Assembly (NCBI GenBank): GCA_002410555.1
Contig: DHSR01000033.1
Coordinates: 880 to 64,879 of the forward strand
Source: Bacteroidales bacterium UBA5281
GTDB lineage: Bacteria > Bacteroidota > Bacteroidia > Bacteroidales > Lentimicrobiaceae
Direction: 5' to 3'
Length of the DNA: 64,000 bases
Part shown: piece after piece, positions 62,701 to 64,000 of the stretch
Layout of the letters: each line of letters begins with the position of its first letter
Position numbering within the stretch: position 1 is the stretch's first letter
Translations under genes and position numbers: made by a program
The notes under the pieces: generated by a model
Seen by the model: only the letters and a program-made list of their open reading frames with translations
What the model was told of the DNA's origin: nothing
Databases searched by the model: none

Positions 62701-64000
62701 TCATCAATTCTATGAAAATAAAGTGCAGCAAATCCATATTGTTGGTGAGTATGCCAGGAAAATGATATCCGATTATCGCAATGCACTCCAATTTGTTGAG
62801 GACTATTTTCAGTTAAATTACAGCACATTCCTTAGAAAATATTTTCCGGGGAGCAAGGCCGATGAACTCAGGCTTAAAATGACCCCTGCCAAATTCAGGC
62901 AACTGTTTGGTGAGCTATCACCCGCACAGTTGAGTATTATCAACGACAACGAATCGAAATACATCGTGGTGGCAGCCGGCCCAGGAAGTGGAAAAACAAG
63001 GGTTTTGGTTCATAAACTCGCATCCTTGCTCTTAATGGAAGATGTAAAACATGAGCAATTGCTTATGGTTACCTTTTCAAGGGCAGCAGCTACTGAATTT
63101 AAAAAACGTTTGCTTAAACTCATTGGAAACGCTGCTAACTACATAGAAATAAAGACTTTTCACTCCTACTGCTTTGATTTGTTGGGTAAGGTTGGGAGTT
63201 TGGAAAAATCACGAGTGATTATTAAAAAAACGATTGAGAAAATCAGGAGCAGAGAAGTTGAAGTAAGCCGGATTACAAAAACAGTATTGGTAATTGATGA
63301 AGCACAGGATATGGATGAAGATGAGTTCGACCTGATAAATGCTTTGATGGAGCAAAACGAAGAAATGAGAGTGATTGTGGTAGGGGATGACGACCAGAAC
63401 ATTTTTGAATTCCGGGGGGCAAGTTCTAAATATCTTGAACAGTTTATTCAGGTAAATAAAGCGGTAAAGCATGAATTGGTTGAGAATTACAGAAGCAAAA
63501 GCAACCTGGTTGATTTTACCAATCAGTTTGTGAAACGGATTCATCGCAGGTTGAAACACACACCGATAATTCCAAAGCAAACCGGCAACGGGAAAATTAA
63601 ACTGGTTCACCATCAAAGCGGCAATCTCACTGCACCGCTTGTAAATGATATCCTCACGGCTGAAATTACTGGAACAACATGTGTACTTACAAATACGAAT
63701 GAGGAAGCCCTGCAAATTTCAGGATTACTGTTAAAAAATGGGATACAGGCGAAACTGATTCAAACCAATGATGGTTTCAGCTTATATAACCTATTAGAAG
63801 TCAGATTTTTATTGAGTCAATTAAATTTGGCTGATGATGTTTTTATAATCTGCGATGATGTTTGGGATAAGGCAAAAAGAGAATTAATAAACAAGTTTCG
63901 CAACAGTAATAAGTTGGAGGTTTGTGCCAACATCATCAAAGATTTTGAAGCGACAAATCCAAAGAAGAGATATAAATCCGATTTGGTGGATTTTATTCGC
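59759..64000 (+). CDS. DEDD exonuclease-RecQ-UvrD helicase fusion (3' end outside window)
   Basis: At least 1414 codons, no stop before the end of the window. Residues 1-120: DEDD exonuclease-like (FIDTE with D8/E10; GHNILAHD with H57/D58; NPLND with D112). About 265-600: RecQ-type SF2 helicase with FPTGGGKS (288-295), VVDEAHCFSSWGQDF (D392-E-A-H) and IQEAGRAGRDE. About 900-1414: SF1 UvrD/Rep helicase with AAGPGSGKT (1072-1080), LVIDEAQDMD (about 1177-1186) and VVGDDDQNIFEFRGAS. Long Bacteroidota 'RecQ family' proteins of this design are known, though their cell role is not clear to me; DNA repair or defence are possible. Confidence 0.88.
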   Translation, partial: MNSIAFIDTEIEPKSRKILDIGSVKDDGSFFHKASVVEFVRFLKGTQFICGHNILAHDIKYTSKALTDAGINQANIIDTLFLSPLLFPTRPYHALLKDDKLQSEDTNNPLNDSIKAKDLFYDEIAAFKQIDESLKQIFYLLLNDKTEFNAFFRFIAFVGESRDLEKLILQKFENEICEHADLAPIISEHPIELAYCLSLVNSFIHHRKINSITPPWVLKNYPEVERIMFRIRNKPCISGCVYCNNALDIHRGLKRFFGFDSYKTFGGEPLQENAVKAAVDNKSLLAIFPTGGGKSITFQVPALMSGETCKGLTVVISPLQSLMKDQVDNLEKIGITDAVTINGLLDPIERAKSFERVEDGSAAILYISPESLRSRTIERLILGRKIVRFVVDEAHCFSSWGQDFRVDYLYIGDFIKSIQEKKNLENGIPVSCFTATAKQKVIEDIRNYFKEKLSLELELFSSKASRSNLQYKVFEKGDEEEKYQTLRDLIEEKNCPTIVYVSRTLKAYKLAERLTQDGFQAKPYHGKMDVKEKTANQDAFISGEVHIMVATSAFGMGVDKKDVGMVVHYEISDSLENYIQEAGRAGRDENIVADCFVLFNEEDLGKHFILLNQTKLSIKEIQQIWKAIKDITRFRSTVSNSALEIARKAGWDDNVVEIETRVTTAIAALEDAGYLKRGQNMPRVFANSILSRNAQEAIDKIRSSEKFEEKQKEKGVRIIKKLFSSKSRKEINDEAAESRIDYISDHLGIVKEEVINIVNLLREEKILADAKDLTAFIKKGENKNRSLGIVNAFRKIENFLLPVFEDQEKTFHIKELNEEAEARGCEDVSINKIKTIVNFWAIKHWIKRRNIEYSKNHMVVLRLHPIDVLKAKLEKRHELAKFLVEFLYQKSNMNASEDDTGKEEVLVEFSIHELKTAYENSQSLFKLNVDLDDIEDALFYLSKIEAIKIEGGFMVVYNRLTIERLEQDNKKRYTKEDYGKLHQFYENKVQQIHIVGEYARKMISDYRNALQFVEDYFQLNYSTFLRKYFPGSKADELRLKMTPAKFRQLFGELSPAQLSIINDNESKYIVVAAGPGSGKTRVLVHKLASLLLMEDVKHEQLLMVTFSRAAATEFKKRLLKLIGNAANYIEIKTFHSYCFDLLGKVGSLEKSRVIIKKTIEKIRSREVEVSRITKTVLVIDEAQDMDEDEFDLINALMEQNEEMRVIVVGDDDQNIFEFRGASSKYLEQFIQVNKAVKHELVENYRSKSNLVDFTNQFVKRIHRRLKHTPIIPKQTGNGKIKLVHHQSGNLTAPLVNDILTAEITGTTCVLTNTNEEALQISGLLLKNGIQAKLIQTNDGFSLYNLLEVRFLLSQLNLADDVFIICDDVWDKAKRELINKFRNSNKLEVCANIIKDFEATNPKKRYKSDLVDFIR

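Overview
The window looks like a chromosomal segment of a member of the Bacteroidota. The evidence is: two type IX secretion (T9SS) C-terminal sorting tails, many short lipoproteins, a GWxTD-domain protein, an OmpP1/FadL porin, a SusC-like TonB-dependent receptor style, a TamB gene divergent from tsaD, and promoters of the Bacteroidota type (-33 TTG, 19-20 nt spacer, -7 TAnnTTTG). I cannot name the genus. Nothing in the window indicates a plasmid or an intact prophage. Layout: 0.1-19.8 kb is mostly housekeeping and envelope. It holds a T9SS cargo protein, TamB, tsaD, ung, an OmpP1 porin, an M23/LysM endopeptidase, a GWxTD protein, lipoproteins, and a vitamin-salvage operon (YkoF-like binding domain, PnuC-type transporter, NadR-like kinase, EamA exporter). 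A tRNA-Arg(CCT) follows, with a decayed tandem copy just downstream. 19.8-27.1 kb is an accessory/defence stretch: a PD-(D/E)XK-like protein, the wreck of a type I restriction locus (hsdM tail plus ORF6N), a probable toxin-antitoxin-SecB chaperone (TAC) operon, and a DUF262/GmrSD-like protein paired with a frameshifted HARE-HTH + GIY-YIG protein. A second, truncated copy of the SecB-like gene closes this stretch, so it is bracketed by direct repeats. 27.3-31 kb holds a TPR/HTH sensor-regulator and a T9SS-sorted Ycf48-like/PKD protein. 31-42 kb holds a type III-A CRISPR-Cas operon (cas6, cas10, csm2-csm5) with only a decayed three-repeat array, a dead secreted-protein gene, and a three-gene HipBST-type toxin-antitoxin locus behind a duplicated array of palindromic operators. 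This segment too is bracketed by direct repeats: a 0.3 kb fragment of the TonB receptor gene on the left and the intact receptor gene on the right. 44.6-55 kb carries a cytochrome c/sugar dehydrogenase fusion and a seven-gene minus-strand cluster (secreted hydrolase, outer membrane barrel, lipoprotein, acyl-CoA ligase, Na+ symporter, atypical KAS III, SDR) that looks like uptake and activation of a carboxylic acid. 56-64 kb carries catalase, arylamine N-acetyltransferase, a small conserved protein and the first 1414 codons of a DEDD exonuclease-RecQ-UvrD fusion that runs off the window. Non-coding structure is also conspicuous: three heptanucleotide tandem repeats, a two-copy MITE-like element with terminal inverted repeats, a two-copy ~73 nt dispersed repeat, and several strong terminators. 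The best candidates for less described biology are the TAC operon with its duplicated chaperone tail, the DUF262 + HARE/GIY-YIG pair, the repeated HipB operators, and the direct-repeat bracketing of both defence segments.
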